From: a virus
IMG/VR virus record: IMGVR_UViG_3300047551_001140
Coordinates: 1-36,857 of that record
Length of the DNA: 36,857 bases
Strand: one strand, 5' to 3'
Made by a program: the position numbers and the translations under genes
Shown: one piece after another, positions 6,787 through 16,768 of the stretch
Layout: every line of letters starts with the position of its first letter
Numbering within the stretch: the first letter of the stretch is position 1
Notes under the pieces: model-generated
What the model saw: the letters and a program-made list of their open reading frames with translations, nothing else
Databases searched by the model: none
What the model was told of the DNA's origin: nothing

Positions 6787-7190
6787 TATGGATTATTCAA
6801 TGAAAGTGTAAGAGTTATACGGATTTCGTCCCCATTGTTCAGTACATTAATTGGAGCATTATTAAACCTATTCGCAAAAATTAATGAGTTTGAACTAGCC
6901 TGAACAACGTAATAACCGTAAATTAATCCTATTGCACCGGTAAAGGTGAATGTGATTTGTGGGTAAGCTGCTGTACTTGGATCTCCAGGAGTAAAGGTAA
7001 AGTTGTTAGGAGTTAGCGTAACTGCCGAATATCCGTAACCACTACATTCAGTATAGTCTGCTGTTACGTCTGTTTTTTGCGGAGTAATATTGTTTGCATA
7101 AAGCTTAAGAACCAAATTTTGAGGTGCTGTCTGATTTACAATATTTCGCAGTGCTATTGCTTCTCCTGAATTAGTGAATACAATTGCCAT
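6786..7190 (-). CDS. Small virion protein, beta-rich
   Basis: 134 residues beginning MAIVFTNSGEAIALRNIVN, a start seen in small phage structural proteins, followed by beta-strand-rich Thr/Asn/Phe sequence. It heads an operon of four genes (7190 to 5238). AAGGATGA lies 6 bases before the ATG and a late-type box (ACTAAATA, 7214-7221) gives a leader of about 18 nt. Confidence 0.7.
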   Translation of the reverse strand: MAIVFTNSGEAIALRNIVNQTAPQNLVLKLYANNITPQKTDVTADYTECSGYGYSAVTLTPNNFTFTPGDPSTAAYPQITFTFTGAIGLIYGYYVVQASSNSLIFANRFNNAPINVLNNGDEIRITLTLSLNNP

Positions 7191-7213
7191 AATTCATCCT
7201 TGTTAGTTTAATA

Positions 7214-7221
7214 TATTTAGT
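7214..7221 (-). promoter_or_regulatory. Late-type promoter box ACTAAATA
   Basis: The box ends 23 nt before the ATG at 7190. It sits in the only gap between the fibre operon (ending 7223) and the 7190 operon. Confidence 0.55.
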
Positions 7222-7222
7222 A

Positions 7223-8506
7223 TTAGAGCATCCTTCTACTGATGCTTATAGTAGCAGCAGCAGAGCTTACCATTGTAACAATAAGCCTTACCTGATCTGC
7301 AACTATCGCAGTAGAGAACGAAGCAAGGGTGCCTGATGTTTCTAACACGCCAAACTCAGTAATAGTAGAAATCGTTAAATTGTGTGTTAATAATATTTCA
7401 GCACTCATGGCCGCAGTTCCTTGAACAATATTAACTACATATTTTCCTGTTCTATACATTGACTTGCTGAAATAATCTACAACAGTTGGAGTGGTTGTAC
7501 TAATTGATGTTGTTGTAATTTCTTCTATAGATAAGCTATGATTAGATAGAGTAGGCTGTGGGCCTCCTGTAACGAAATTATACTTAAATTCAACACTTAA
7601 TCCATATCCAGGAGCAGCAGGCGTTCCTACATTAACAACATCAACAGTCAAGTAATCATCTGTAATTAGTGTAGAATTTGCAGCTTTTTCTGCTTTTAAA
7701 ACTCCTGCTGGAACTGTAATAGTATCAATTTGAGTTCCGTTTTTAAGATACCTAATTAAAACATTTTGATCAGCAGCAGTAGACAATCTAGCTATAACTT
7801 TATTCACATAGATTATATCCGGTGCGTGCCATCTTACCGTTCCTGTTTTAGGTTTAAGTTCTCCATCCTGCCATAAAATAACGTGTTTATCTACAGTGCC
7901 AAAGATTAATTGTTTATCAGGGCTACCAAATGGATCTGTATTAATAGTAATACCTGGCCCCGCAACAAATTCAACAGTATCTAAACCGCTAGCAACTAGG
8001 TCACTTTCTCCAGAAACCTTCCAAGTTTTGAAGGTACTATTTAATTGTATCCTTACCTCGCCATTTCCAAGGTCAACTACATCTAAGCCGGAGTCTTCAT
8101 CAAATCGTAAAGTATTAACATTAGACACTGTGCCTGAATGTATATTGCTTTGATTAGTTTTGCTTACTGTAATACTACCAGAAAGGCTATTTAAACTCCA
8201 ATTAGCTTCTGCATTAGGCATAGACCCTGTGGTTACATTTCTTGACTCTCCTAATTGCAAACTATATTTGTAGTATGTTCCGCCTACTCTAACAGTAGCA
8301 CCGGCAGTATAACCAGCTTTAAGATAAACTAACATTCCTTCTTCTAATCGTTGTCCTGTAATATCTGTTAATCGGTCTCCTACTGCTCCTGACACAGTTC
8401 TTAGAGACCCTCTTAGTTCCGTATCTAATACAATGGGATGATTGGCAGTGGGACTAAATGTACCAGGCCATAAATTTCTCGTTAAACCACTATAATCTGA
8501 AGGCAT
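7223..8506 (-). CDS. Tail fibre-like structural protein
   Basis: 427 residues. The N-terminus (YSGLTRNLWPGTFSPTANHPIVLDTELRGSL) precedes an adaptor-like beta region and Thr/Val-rich strands, including a middle segment with LRFDEDSGLDVVDLGNGEVRIQL, typical of coarse-grained fibre domains. There is no catalytic motif. The start overlaps the stop of the previous fibre gene as TGATG. It is the last gene of the fibre operon read from 21570. It is probably a distal fibre or fibre-attached subunit. Confidence 0.65.
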   Translation of the reverse strand: MPSDYSGLTRNLWPGTFSPTANHPIVLDTELRGSLRTVSGAVGDRLTDITGQRLEEGMLVYLKAGYTAGATVRVGGTYYKYSLQLGESRNVTTGSMPNAEANWSLNSLSGSITVSKTNQSNIHSGTVSNVNTLRFDEDSGLDVVDLGNGEVRIQLNSTFKTWKVSGESDLVASGLDTVEFVAGPGITINTDPFGSPDKQLIFGTVDKHVILWQDGELKPKTGTVRWHAPDIIYVNKVIARLSTAADQNVLIRYLKNGTQIDTITVPAGVLKAEKAANSTLITDDYLTVDVVNVGTPAAPGYGLSVEFKYNFVTGGPQPTLSNHSLSIEEITTTSISTTTPTVVDYFSKSMYRTGKYVVNIVQGTAAMSAEILLTHNLTISTITEFGVLETSGTLASFSTAIVADQVRLIVTMVSSAAATISISRRML

Positions 8507-10032
8507 CAGCTTATACTCACATAGGTATCACCAGGTTGCAGAATAATTCCGTATAATTGATAATTTTCAGAATTATAACCAGCCGGATTAACGTCAGGAT
8601 TTAAGCTTACACTTCCTGTGGAATAGCTTACATCACTCAACAGACTTTGACTGCTACCTGTTCTAAAAGATGTAGGTTGGCTTGCACTTGCTCTTATACC
8701 AAACCAAAACACTCTTGGATTCACAGTTGGATTATTTACAAGGCTTGAAAATACTTTTGTTTGGTTAGCTAATACCGTTACCGCTGCTTCAAACCCATAA
8801 CCAAATACTATATCAGCTCTTGTGGGTGGACTTACTACGCTTCCTGTAAATATCCAAAAACTAGGATAGGTGAAATCTACACTAATTGTACTATCGCTAG
8901 AGGAAGCATTAGCTGTATAACTTATACCTGTAACTGCACTAGGTCTTGTAAATGTTGTAGTAACAGATACGCTACGAGCAGATGCAGTATTATCTTTATG
9001 AATAGGAGCTGTACAAGTAAAATTCCCTGATCCAGTGGCACTGCTTAGAGTTCCACCAGATGCAGTCACAGCGTGACTGGCATTGGCGCTATTATTCAAC
9101 CCTGTAGTTGTTACTGTATAAGGCACGATTTCATAAGGGTCTAAAAAAGTATTCCCTGACAAATCTGCAAAAACTATACTTGTAGTTGGTGTAGCCCAGT
9201 TTACTGTAAATGTAGTAACATTTCCAAATAGGGTTGTGTTTGCACCATCCCAAAAATTATATCTAACCTGTATTTGTGCAGTTCCTCCTGATATCCCAGA
9301 ACTTACATTAGGTCTTATGTAGGAACCTGCATTGGTGGTAAATGACTGAGTCCAGTCTATTCCACCAGCTGGAGTAGCACTCTTAGCCCCTGCGGTAAAC
9401 AAAACTAAAGCAGTTGCAATACCAGTCTGAACAACAATGCTACTTACTCCATTAATATATTGTGTCGTAAAATCTGTAGGATTATCTACACTTACATTAA
9501 ATCCTGTGCAGGCCACGTCCCAACTAATACTAGAACCCGGAGTTGGGGTGCTAGATAATATAGGAGTAAAAGTAGCTAATTCTAATCTTAAAAGATTATT
9601 ATCGAACATGGCTGTTCTTACACTATAGGTTGACCCTGATTCTTGATACCCGGTAAGAGTTCTATAATTTCCGCTGGTAGTAAAAACTAGAGGGTTGGCA
9701 GCTAAACTATTTAGACTAACTGTTAGGTTACCTTCTGGATCAGTAGTTACACTAATACCATTGGTTCCCGAAACTTTAAATGTTTCTCCTCTATTAATTG
9801 TACGTTGGGTTGAATCATCCCCTGTTATATTAAAAAGAGTATCAGAGGGTTTATTAATTAGGTCATTATAATCTCTACTTAAGGCTATTACAGACTCAAC
9901 ACCTGACTGATCAGTTTTAAAAAATATTTTACCATCGTAAGTGTTTACAGCTAATTCACCAAGAACTAGGTCGCTGTTTTGCGGCGACCTGCCAGGTACT
10001 GCTGTTCGCTTTAGTTTGAGTAGATTAGCCAT
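8506..10032 (-). CDS. Tail fibre with Mtd-like N-terminal adaptor
   Basis: 508 residues. Residues 1-50 (LLKLKRTAVPGRSP then LVLGELAVNTYDGKIFFK) match the short N-terminal fold found on many phage fibres (Mtd_N/hyaluronidase-like adaptor), which docks the fibre. The remainder is Ser/Thr/Asn-rich beta structure with Ig-like segments. It has a non-repetitive receptor-facing C-terminus. It begins 7 nt after the stop of the giant fibre at 10040-14473 and is followed by a TGATG-coupled fibre gene. Confidence 0.75.
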   Translation of the reverse strand: MANLLKLKRTAVPGRSPQNSDLVLGELAVNTYDGKIFFKTDQSGVESVIALSRDYNDLINKPSDTLFNITGDDSTQRTINRGETFKVSGTNGISVTTDPEGNLTVSLNSLAANPLVFTTSGNYRTLTGYQESGSTYSVRTAMFDNNLLRLELATFTPILSSTPTPGSSISWDVACTGFNVSVDNPTDFTTQYINGVSSIVVQTGIATALVLFTAGAKSATPAGGIDWTQSFTTNAGSYIRPNVSSGISGGTAQIQVRYNFWDGANTTLFGNVTTFTVNWATPTTSIVFADLSGNTFLDPYEIVPYTVTTTGLNNSANASHAVTASGGTLSSATGSGNFTCTAPIHKDNTASARSVSVTTTFTRPSAVTGISYTANASSSDSTISVDFTYPSFWIFTGSVVSPPTRADIVFGYGFEAAVTVLANQTKVFSSLVNNPTVNPRVFWFGIRASASQPTSFRTGSSQSLLSDVSYSTGSVSLNPDVNPAGYNSENYQLYGIILQPGDTYVSIS

Positions 10033-10039
10033 TTACCGA

Positions 10040-13000
10040 TTAAAATGTTCCGCCGTCAAAGTCACCATATTCTAAGGCATTACCAGCACTATTTACTTGT
10101 AGGAATTTTCCTGCTGCACCCATTGTTAGTTTACTTAGTGTTCCACCAACATTGCCATAAAGTAAATCACCGCTAGTGTATGTTGAGAATCCTGTGCCAC
10201 CATAGCCTGCTGCAACAGTTGTACCTTGCCAAGTACCGGTAGATATCGTACCTAAGGTTGTTATTGAATTTTGTCCAACATAAGTACTGGCAATATCTAC
10301 AGCATCGGCGCTGACAGTAATCCTATCTGTGGTGCCGCCAACTGCTATAACTCCAGAAGAATATGTTAAGCCATTTCCTGCTACAGTGCTCTGCAATTGT
10401 AAAGCGTCAGCGCTAATTTCGATACCACCAGTTGCAGATACAACAACATCTAATCTATTTCCTGTCTTTGTTAAAGCATCACCTGCGGTAATCTGTCCTG
10501 CTCCACTAAATTGCGAGAAAGTTAGCGGATCAGTGCCTACCACTAAAGGATTATTACTTGTTATAACAAATCCATTATCTGCATTAACAGTTCCTTCTTC
10601 TATAAAAAAGAACACACCAGCTGTTACTTCATAAGGTTCATCAAAGTCAGTGGCTCTTGTCCAGGCACCGTTGGCAACTACATAAACACCATTTTCACTA
10701 GCAGTGGCTTGATCCTTGACAAGCACACGATCTCCAACTACTAAAGCGACACCATCAATAGTTTGTGTATTACTACGAGTTATTGGACCTGTAGTTGCTG
10801 CTCTTACACTTTGCTTTACATCTAATCCGCTACGAGCTGCGTCAACATAGTCTTTCGTAGCTGCATCTGTTCCTTGTGTCGGTGTGCCTAAGCTTGTAAT
10901 TCTAGCACTATTAACATCAACGGTACCAGTGCCATTTGGATTTAGGCTGATATTTCCATTTGCATCAGTGCTACTAATTTCATTACCATCTACTCGAATG
11001 TTATCAACATCAAGCTGTTGTAAACCAGCTAATGTTAAATCAGTGCTACCCAAATCTAATTGTGTAGTTCCTAATGTAATACTTTTTGCACTAACTGCTC
11101 CAGTGGCAACAGTAAAGTTATTAGTGTCAAAGCTAGCAATACCTTTTGTAGTTGTTGTAGCATCATTAATAGCAACATCACCACTAGACACTGTAAAATA
11201 GGTTGCGCTGAAGCTAGCTATACCTTTGTTACCACTAGTTGCATCTTCACCTGCTACTGTTATAACTGTTCCAGCGTGTGTTACATCCATACCTTCGCCA
11301 CCAAGGATGGATACAGCGTTGCCGGTTATAGTCATACCACCTGTATCAGTTGTTATTCCTTGAACTACATTAACTTTTAATCCCACTGCACCTGTAGTAA
11401 CATCAAATCCGCTTGTATTAAAGCTAGCAATACCTTTTGTAGTTGTTGTAGCATCATTAATAGCAACATCACCATTAGTCACTGTAAAATAGGTTGGGCT
11501 GAAGCTAGCTATACCTTTATTATTACTAGCTGCATCTTCTCCACTTATTGTCACTGTATTATTTGTTACAGCAACATCCATTCCTTCACCACCACTAAAT
11601 GTTAGTGTATCATTTAATAACGAAACAGCATCTGTTCCTGTATCACCTGCAATATTAAGTGAAGTGCTTATTGTTTGAAAACTTAATTGTCCATTTCCAT
11701 TTGTAGTCAATACCTGTCCATTTGTTCCGTCAACTGTGGGAAATGCATATTCATTATTAATGGTTAAGATTCCATTGATGAACGTATCTGCGTCAACGAT
11801 GACATCTTGATTACCTGTAGGATCTATGTAGATATTGCCTGAGGTGCTGCTTATTGTATTTCCACTAATTGTAATATTATTAGCAACTACTCCATTGCCG
11901 CTAATTGAAGTAACATTGGCTCCACTTGTAAATGTAAATCCTGTTGTATTGTTTACGTTAAATTCTGGGGCGTTAAAAGTTACATTACCTGTAGCGAAAT
12001 CTACGCTAAAATAATCACCAATTCTAAAATTACCACTTTGGTCTACACTGTTGTAGTAAACACGACCCTGATTTACTTCAATAACTTCGTCGGCTTGAAC
12101 TACAGAGGATTTATTATTAGTTAAATCTGCACCAGTTCCGATGTAGGCAAAATTATGTGCCATCAAATGAATATATACATCGTCTCCATCAGCTTTTACC
12201 CCTTGATTACCATATACGTTTGCACTACTGATACTGCGCATTTCAGCAGCAAATTCTCCACGATCGTATCTTACAATTCGTGTTGCAGTAGCTCCTGAAA
12301 CACTTCCACTAATACCACCAGGAGGAGTAAAATCTTTACCTTCTAAAGTGTTAAGGCTACCATCAACAACAACTGTTGTTCCACTATTTTCTACACTTTC
12401 AACAACAAATGTAACATCAGTGCTATCTACATAATCAACAGTGATTGTATCACCAGCTTGGAAGGCACCGGTTACTGTTCCAAACGTAATACGAGTTTTT
12501 CCATCTCCTCCACGCCCTGTTGCTCCTACTACACCCTCAATAGCTAAATCAGCAAAATATGTGAAACAGTTCAACCATTCTACTCTTGCACCATTAGTCA
12601 TAATTAAGCCGCGGCTATTAGGAACAATAAATGTACACTCATTAAATAACATCGCAGCCTCTAAGCTAGCACGGGTAACACGACTACCGTCTACATACGC
12701 ACCACGTCCAGCATTATTACTTAAAAACCCATAAGGATCGTTGCTGTTGGCTCCTGATCCTTTGTTGAATACTGTGATATTTCTAATGTATGGGCTTCTA
12801 CTTGTAATACTAACCATTGCCGCTGTATTATATCGAAACGCATATCCAGTATTAGCTCCACTGTTAAAACGCATATCAGCAATTGTTAAATCTTCAATAG
12901 TGGTTTCACCGTTTAGTAAGAAACAGTCATTTGTATTAGTTAATGCAGTAGGAGTAATTTTTGTTGCACGAACACCAGCACCACGAACTGTAACACCAGC

Positions 13001-14473
13001 CGGTACAGTCAAAGGAAATACTTCTTGATAAGTTCCTGGTAAAACTTGAATTGTATCACCTGCTGCTGCCTGTGATAAGGCATAAGCAATTGTTAAAAAT
13101 GCAGTGTTTAACCTACGACCATCGTTACTATTACTACCGCTGTCAGCACTTACATACCAAGTATCACCGTTATAAGCTGTCCAGTTTTGTCCTCCAATTA
13201 AAACCTGCCCAGTTCCATTCGGGCTAATTTCTATGTTTCCATTAAGACCTTCATTGATTTTAATAAAACCACTGTTAGTTCCGCTATTGGTATTAAGTGT
13301 TAAATCACCTGTACCATTAGTTGTAAATAGAAAGTCAGTATTGCTATCACCTGCAACTATTGTATCTGTAGCAATATTAACATTACCAGTTCCGTTTGGT
13401 GTAATGTTTATGTCGCCATTGACATCTGTTGAACTAATTGTGTTACCGTTCAAATCTAGATTGTCTATTGTTAATTGTGTCAATCCTGCAATAGCAGTGG
13501 TAGTGCTACCTAAGTCTAAAGTGCTAGATCCTAGTGTAATACTTTTTGCACTAACTGCACCACTGCTTACAGTGAAATTTGCTGTGGCAAAGCTTGCAGC
13601 ACCTTTTGTTGTAGTTGTAGCATCTGCGATACTAAATGTTATTTTATTACTTGCAGGCACACTAGTTGTGCTAATAGCTCCTACACCTTCAAGGTCTAAG
13701 GTTTCTGTTAATAAATCGATAGTAGTATTTGTTCCGCTATCACCACTTATGTTTAAAGTTGTTACTGGACTTCCCCAGGTAGCATTTCCAGCACCGTCAC
13801 TGGTTAAAACCTGATTAGCAGTTCCACCACTTCTTGGCAGATACCAAGTGTTAGCGATTTTCACCTGTCCAGTTCCATTTGGGTTAAGATCTAAATTACC
13901 ATTAGTATCTGTAGTGCTGATAACATTACCATCTAACTTAATATTATCAATTGCTAAACTTCCTGATATAACAGTTGCACCTGTACTAGTATCAAATGTA
14001 AAATTAGAATTATCTTTAATTGCACCACTGGCGCCAGCAAATAATACTCTACCTGCTGTTAAATCTGTAACCTGTAATTCAGCTCCTGCACTAACTACAA
14101 CATCTCCCGTTCCGTTTGGATCGAGGATAATATTACCGTTACTGTCTGTACTACTAATTGTATTACCATTTAAGTCTAAATTATCAACTTTAAGATTATC
14201 TAGTTTACTATTGGCATCTGCAATTAGAGCACTGCTTGCTGTAAGGGTTCCGTGGACATGATCCATCATATCCGTAAAGTATTTTCCGCCTATTACAATA
14301 GGAGCACCTGAAGCACCGTTGATATCATTGCCCGCTCCCAGGCCACCAACGAAAACACGATCTCCACTGTTGTTTTGCGCTCCCGAGCCAAAAGTAACAG
14401 CTAATTCACCAGTGTTTAATGATCCTGGTGCATTCGCATTCAAGCTTCTTTTAATTTTTAATATTGATGCCAT
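10040..14473 (-). CDS. Giant tail fibre with repeats and beta-helix
   Basis: 1477 residues. An N-terminal adaptor (ILKIKRSLNANAPGSLNTGELAV) is followed by many copies of a repeat like NGNTISSTDxNGNIxLxPNGTG, a parallel beta-helix region (WYVSADSGSNSNDGRRLNTAF, then TIQVLPGTYQEVFPLTVPAG), the segment GRVYYNSVDQSGNFRIGDYF known from cyanophage fibres, and a second set of repeats TTTTKGIASF. Two repeats are nearly identical at DNA level. The C-terminus ends in a small trimer-like tip. CGGAGCG precedes the ATG. It probably mediates host recognition. Confidence 0.85.
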   Translation of the reverse strand: MASILKIKRSLNANAPGSLNTGELAVTFGSGAQNNSGDRVFVGGLGAGNDINGASGAPIVIGGKYFTDMMDHVHGTLTASSALIADANSKLDNLKVDNLDLNGNTISSTDSNGNIILDPNGTGDVVVSAGAELQVTDLTAGRVLFAGASGAIKDNSNFTFDTSTGATVISGSLAIDNIKLDGNVISTTDTNGNLDLNPNGTGQVKIANTWYLPRSGGTANQVLTSDGAGNATWGSPVTTLNISGDSGTNTTIDLLTETLDLEGVGAISTTSVPASNKITFSIADATTTTKGAASFATANFTVSSGAVSAKSITLGSSTLDLGSTTTAIAGLTQLTIDNLDLNGNTISSTDVNGDINITPNGTGNVNIATDTIVAGDSNTDFLFTTNGTGDLTLNTNSGTNSGFIKINEGLNGNIEISPNGTGQVLIGGQNWTAYNGDTWYVSADSGSNSNDGRRLNTAFLTIAYALSQAAAGDTIQVLPGTYQEVFPLTVPAGVTVRGAGVRATKITPTALTNTNDCFLLNGETTIEDLTIADMRFNSGANTGYAFRYNTAAMVSITSRSPYIRNITVFNKGSGANSNDPYGFLSNNAGRGAYVDGSRVTRASLEAAMLFNECTFIVPNSRGLIMTNGARVEWLNCFTYFADLAIEGVVGATGRGGDGKTRITFGTVTGAFQAGDTITVDYVDSTDVTFVVESVENSGTTVVVDGSLNTLEGKDFTPPGGISGSVSGATATRIVRYDRGEFAAEMRSISSANVYGNQGVKADGDDVYIHLMAHNFAYIGTGADLTNNKSSVVQADEVIEVNQGRVYYNSVDQSGNFRIGDYFSVDFATGNVTFNAPEFNVNNTTGFTFTSGANVTSISGNGVVANNITISGNTISSTSGNIYIDPTGNQDVIVDADTFINGILTINNEYAFPTVDGTNGQVLTTNGNGQLSFQTISTSLNIAGDTGTDAVSLLNDTLTFSGGEGMDVAVTNNTVTISGEDAASNNKGIASFSPTYFTVTNGDVAINDATTTTKGIASFNTSGFDVTTGAVGLKVNVVQGITTDTGGMTITGNAVSILGGEGMDVTHAGTVITVAGEDATSGNKGIASFSATYFTVSSGDVAINDATTTTKGIASFDTNNFTVATGAVSAKSITLGTTQLDLGSTDLTLAGLQQLDVDNIRVDGNEISSTDANGNISLNPNGTGTVDVNSARITSLGTPTQGTDAATKDYVDAARSGLDVKQSVRAATTGPITRSNTQTIDGVALVVGDRVLVKDQATASENGVYVVANGAWTRATDFDEPYEVTAGVFFFIEEGTVNADNGFVITSNNPLVVGTDPLTFSQFSGAGQITAGDALTKTGNRLDVVVSATGGIEISADALQLQSTVAGNGLTYSSGVIAVGGTTDRITVSADAVDIASTYVGQNSITTLGTISTGTWQGTTVAAGYGGTGFSTYTSGDLLYGNVGGTLSKLTMGAAGKFLQVNSAGNALEYGDFDGGTF
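11130..11248. repeat. Direct repeat copy A (291-bp period)
   Basis: Nearly identical to 11421-11539, with only a handful of mismatches by eye. The offset of 291 bp equals 97 codons, so the repeat is in frame within the giant fibre. The encoded unit includes the TTTTKGIASF-type repeat. Confidence 0.8.
11421..11539. repeat. Direct repeat copy B (291-bp period)
   Basis: Partner of 11130-11248. DNA-level identity, not only protein-level, suggests a recent duplication or ongoing gene conversion. Confidence 0.8.
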
Positions 14474-14492
14474 CTAAATCGCTCCGATTTTT

Positions 14493-14792
14493 TTAAAAGT
14501 ATCCGCCGTCCATGACCTGCTTATTAAGATCAATAGTATCTACCCACTTATTTATGCTAGTTTGGTAAACCATTACTGACCCATCTACTGGACTTGTGCT
14601 AATTTGTACATCGAACAAATTAGCTAAAGTGCCCTGATCTGTAAAAGGCAGTAGGTTCCAAGGTCTAACACCGTCTCCTACTTTAAACCTGTAGCTAGTT
14701 GTATCAACTGCTATTTCCCCTTCAGCAAGTATGGGATTTTGTGAGGTCCATAAACTAGCAGGACCTCTTCTTAATTGAATTTGAATTGCCAT
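14493..14792 (-). CDS. Short fibre adaptor-domain protein
   Basis: 99 residues that consist almost only of the fibre N-terminal adaptor: IQIQLRRGPASLW, ILAEGEIAVDTTSYRFKVGDG, then a short tail. This is the same fold that heads the neighbouring fibres, here without a shaft. It may cap or link a fibre, or be a remnant. GGAGGAG lies 8 bases upstream and the start overlaps the previous stop as TAATG, so it should be well translated together with the 14792-16768 fibre. Confidence 0.75.
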   Translation of the reverse strand: MAIQIQLRRGPASLWTSQNPILAEGEIAVDTTSYRFKVGDGVRPWNLLPFTDQGTLANLFDVQISTSPVDGSVMVYQTSINKWVDTIDLNKQVMDGGYF

Positions 14793-16768
14793 TATACAAC
14801 TCCTCCTGCATCTAGTTGTCCAGTTTGTGCGTAATTTGCATATGGTACGCCTCCATCTAAGTTTTGTGTGAATAGGTAGATGCTTTCTACTGATCCACCG
14901 TCAATATTAGCACCAAGATTGTATAGATTAGATACATTTATGTCTACTGTAACATTATCACCAACTCCGCTAACAGTCACTCCAGGTCCTGTAAACTTGA
15001 TACTGGCTAAATTAGGAGTGATTACAGTATTTGCAGAATTACGAACTTCAACTATTCTGCTTTCAATATTAAAATTGCCAGAGTTATCTACATAAGTATT
15101 AGTTCCACCTTTACCTAATATCTGTAAATTACCACCAAAAGTTATATAGGTTGGAACACTGTCATCCCCGTTTAAGCTAAAAGCCAAAGCCCCGTATGTT
15201 CCTTGTAAACTATACCAGTCTGTTCCGTTATATCCTTCAAATTGATTTAGTAAACTATTAAATCTAATCTGGCCTGCAACACCATCTAAAGGTCTTTGCG
15301 TAATGTCACCGGTTGGTAATCTTAGTGAACTATTTGAATTAATTGTTATATAATTATTTGATAATGTTTCTATTTGATTAGTTTTAACTATCGGAGTGCT
15401 TGTTGTTCCTGTAATTATGGTGTCAGCGTTTACATTAACAGTGCCAACACCACTGGTGTGAATCTCGAAATTGCTATTACTCTGTGTAGTTTCAATCCTA
15501 TTGCCGGATATTTGTATATCATCACTACTAAATTTATTAGCAGAAATTGTTGTTGCAACAGATAAATTATTAAGGGTAGTTGTGCCTGTTACAGTGAGAT
15601 CTTTTAAATTGGCTTGATCTTTTACAGTTACATTATTTGCATAAACATTTTTCCAGCTCTGTGCATACGAACCTATATCGTAGGTATTATCTGTTTTAGG
15701 AATTAAATTACTTGTAAAGTCAGCTATAACATTTACTGTATCTAAAGTTTGATCACCAATTGTAATATTTCCACCCAATATGATATTTCCATCTACATTA
15801 AGATTGCCATCAATATCTACATCTTGCTTGAATCTGGCATTATTATCTACTGTAAGTTGATCTTTTATATTAGTTGGGGATAATAAATCAATTGTTCCTG
15901 ATCCTGCTGTATCTATTTCAAAATTGCTATTACTCTGTGTAGTTTGAATTCGGTTTCCGGCTATCTTAATATCATCAGTTTTTAACTCGCTTACAGTTAA
16001 GTCATTAACTGTTACTTTATTTGCGGTTACATTACCTTCAAAATTACTTGCTCCATTAACATTTAGTGTGTTTAATTCTGCATGGCCGTCAATATCAATA
16101 TTATTACCATATAGAAATCTCCAACGTTGAAGAGTTTCGCCTAAGTCGTAAGTATTATCAGTGTCAGGAACAAGATTACTAGTAAAGTCGGCAACTACAT
16201 TAACAGTATCGATAGGTTGATCACCAATTGTAATATTTCCACCTAGTATGATATTTCCATCTACATTAAGATTACCGTTAACATCTACATCATTTTGAAA
16301 TGTAGCATTATTAGTCACAGTTAAATCTGTAGCAGTTAGAGTTCCAGTAACATTTGTATCTGCAAGTAGCTCTATACTGCCTGTACCTACTGTATTAATT
16401 TCAAAATTGCTATTACTTTGTGTAGTTTGTATTCTATTACCAACTATTTCTATGTCATCTGTTCTTAAAGGCCCTCCGACAATATCTCCTATTACTGTTA
16501 ACTTACCTTTTACCAATAAATCATCAAACTCTGAAGGTCCATTAACAGTTAACGATTGTAGAACTACCTGACCACTTGAGTTAATAGTTATAGAGTCTGA
16601 CCAACTACGAACGCCTGTAGCAGTGCTTATTAATATAGAACCGTCTGTATTTGGTAAACTTAAGTCTGGCTCAGCATTAGCTAAATCTAGATAGTCGTAA
16701 CGGTCGGTGCTTAGTTCCGATCCTGTGCGTTTAATAGCGCGACCACTAAGTAATCTAGTATTACTCAT
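14792..16768 (-). CDS. Repeat-rich tail fibre/structural protein
   Basis: 658 residues built from long repeats: a GNRIQTTQSNSNFEI unit appears about four times and the unit VDGNIILGGNITIGDQ with DNTYDxGxxxQxWxxxYxNN twice. These are typical of cyanophage fibre shafts and intramolecular-chaperone-like regions. The C-terminal part (DTWYSLQ-like YNGTDWYSLQGTYG) resembles a fibre knob. GGAG precedes the ATG, which lies inside the end of the upstream gene (8-bp overlap). Confidence 0.8.
   Translation of the reverse strand: MSNTRLLSGRAIKRTGSELSTDRYDYLDLANAEPDLSLPNTDGSILISTATGVRSWSDSITINSSGQVVLQSLTVNGPSEFDDLLVKGKLTVIGDIVGGPLRTDDIEIVGNRIQTTQSNSNFEINTVGTGSIELLADTNVTGTLTATDLTVTNNATFQNDVDVNGNLNVDGNIILGGNITIGDQPIDTVNVVADFTSNLVPDTDNTYDLGETLQRWRFLYGNNIDIDGHAELNTLNVNGASNFEGNVTANKVTVNDLTVSELKTDDIKIAGNRIQTTQSNSNFEIDTAGSGTIDLLSPTNIKDQLTVDNNARFKQDVDIDGNLNVDGNIILGGNITIGDQTLDTVNVIADFTSNLIPKTDNTYDIGSYAQSWKNVYANNVTVKDQANLKDLTVTGTTTLNNLSVATTISANKFSSDDIQISGNRIETTQSNSNFEIHTSGVGTVNVNADTIITGTTSTPIVKTNQIETLSNNYITINSNSSLRLPTGDITQRPLDGVAGQIRFNSLLNQFEGYNGTDWYSLQGTYGALAFSLNGDDSVPTYITFGGNLQILGKGGTNTYVDNSGNFNIESRIVEVRNSANTVITPNLASIKFTGPGVTVSGVGDNVTVDINVSNLYNLGANIDGGSVESIYLFTQNLDGGVPYANYAQTGQLDAGGVV
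15751..15830. repeat. Direct repeat copy A (468-bp period)
   Basis: Closely matches 16219-16298, offset 468 bp or 156 codons, inside the 658-aa fibre. It codes for the IILGGNITIGDQ unit and reflects module duplication. Confidence 0.65.
16219..16298. repeat. Direct repeat copy B (468-bp period)
   Basis: Partner of 15751-15830, in frame in the same fibre gene, with scattered third-position changes. Confidence 0.65.

Noticed and set aside
11130-11539. CRISPR-like spacing of repeats
   Set aside because: Repeats are long, in frame and coding, with no short palindromic repeat unit or unique spacers.
13233-13814. Long plus-strand open frame inside the giant fibre, rich in Leu/Val/Pro
   Set aside because: It is antisense to a repeat-rich fibre gene; the composition mirrors the Thr/Gly/Asn codons of the real gene and it has no Shine-Dalgarno.
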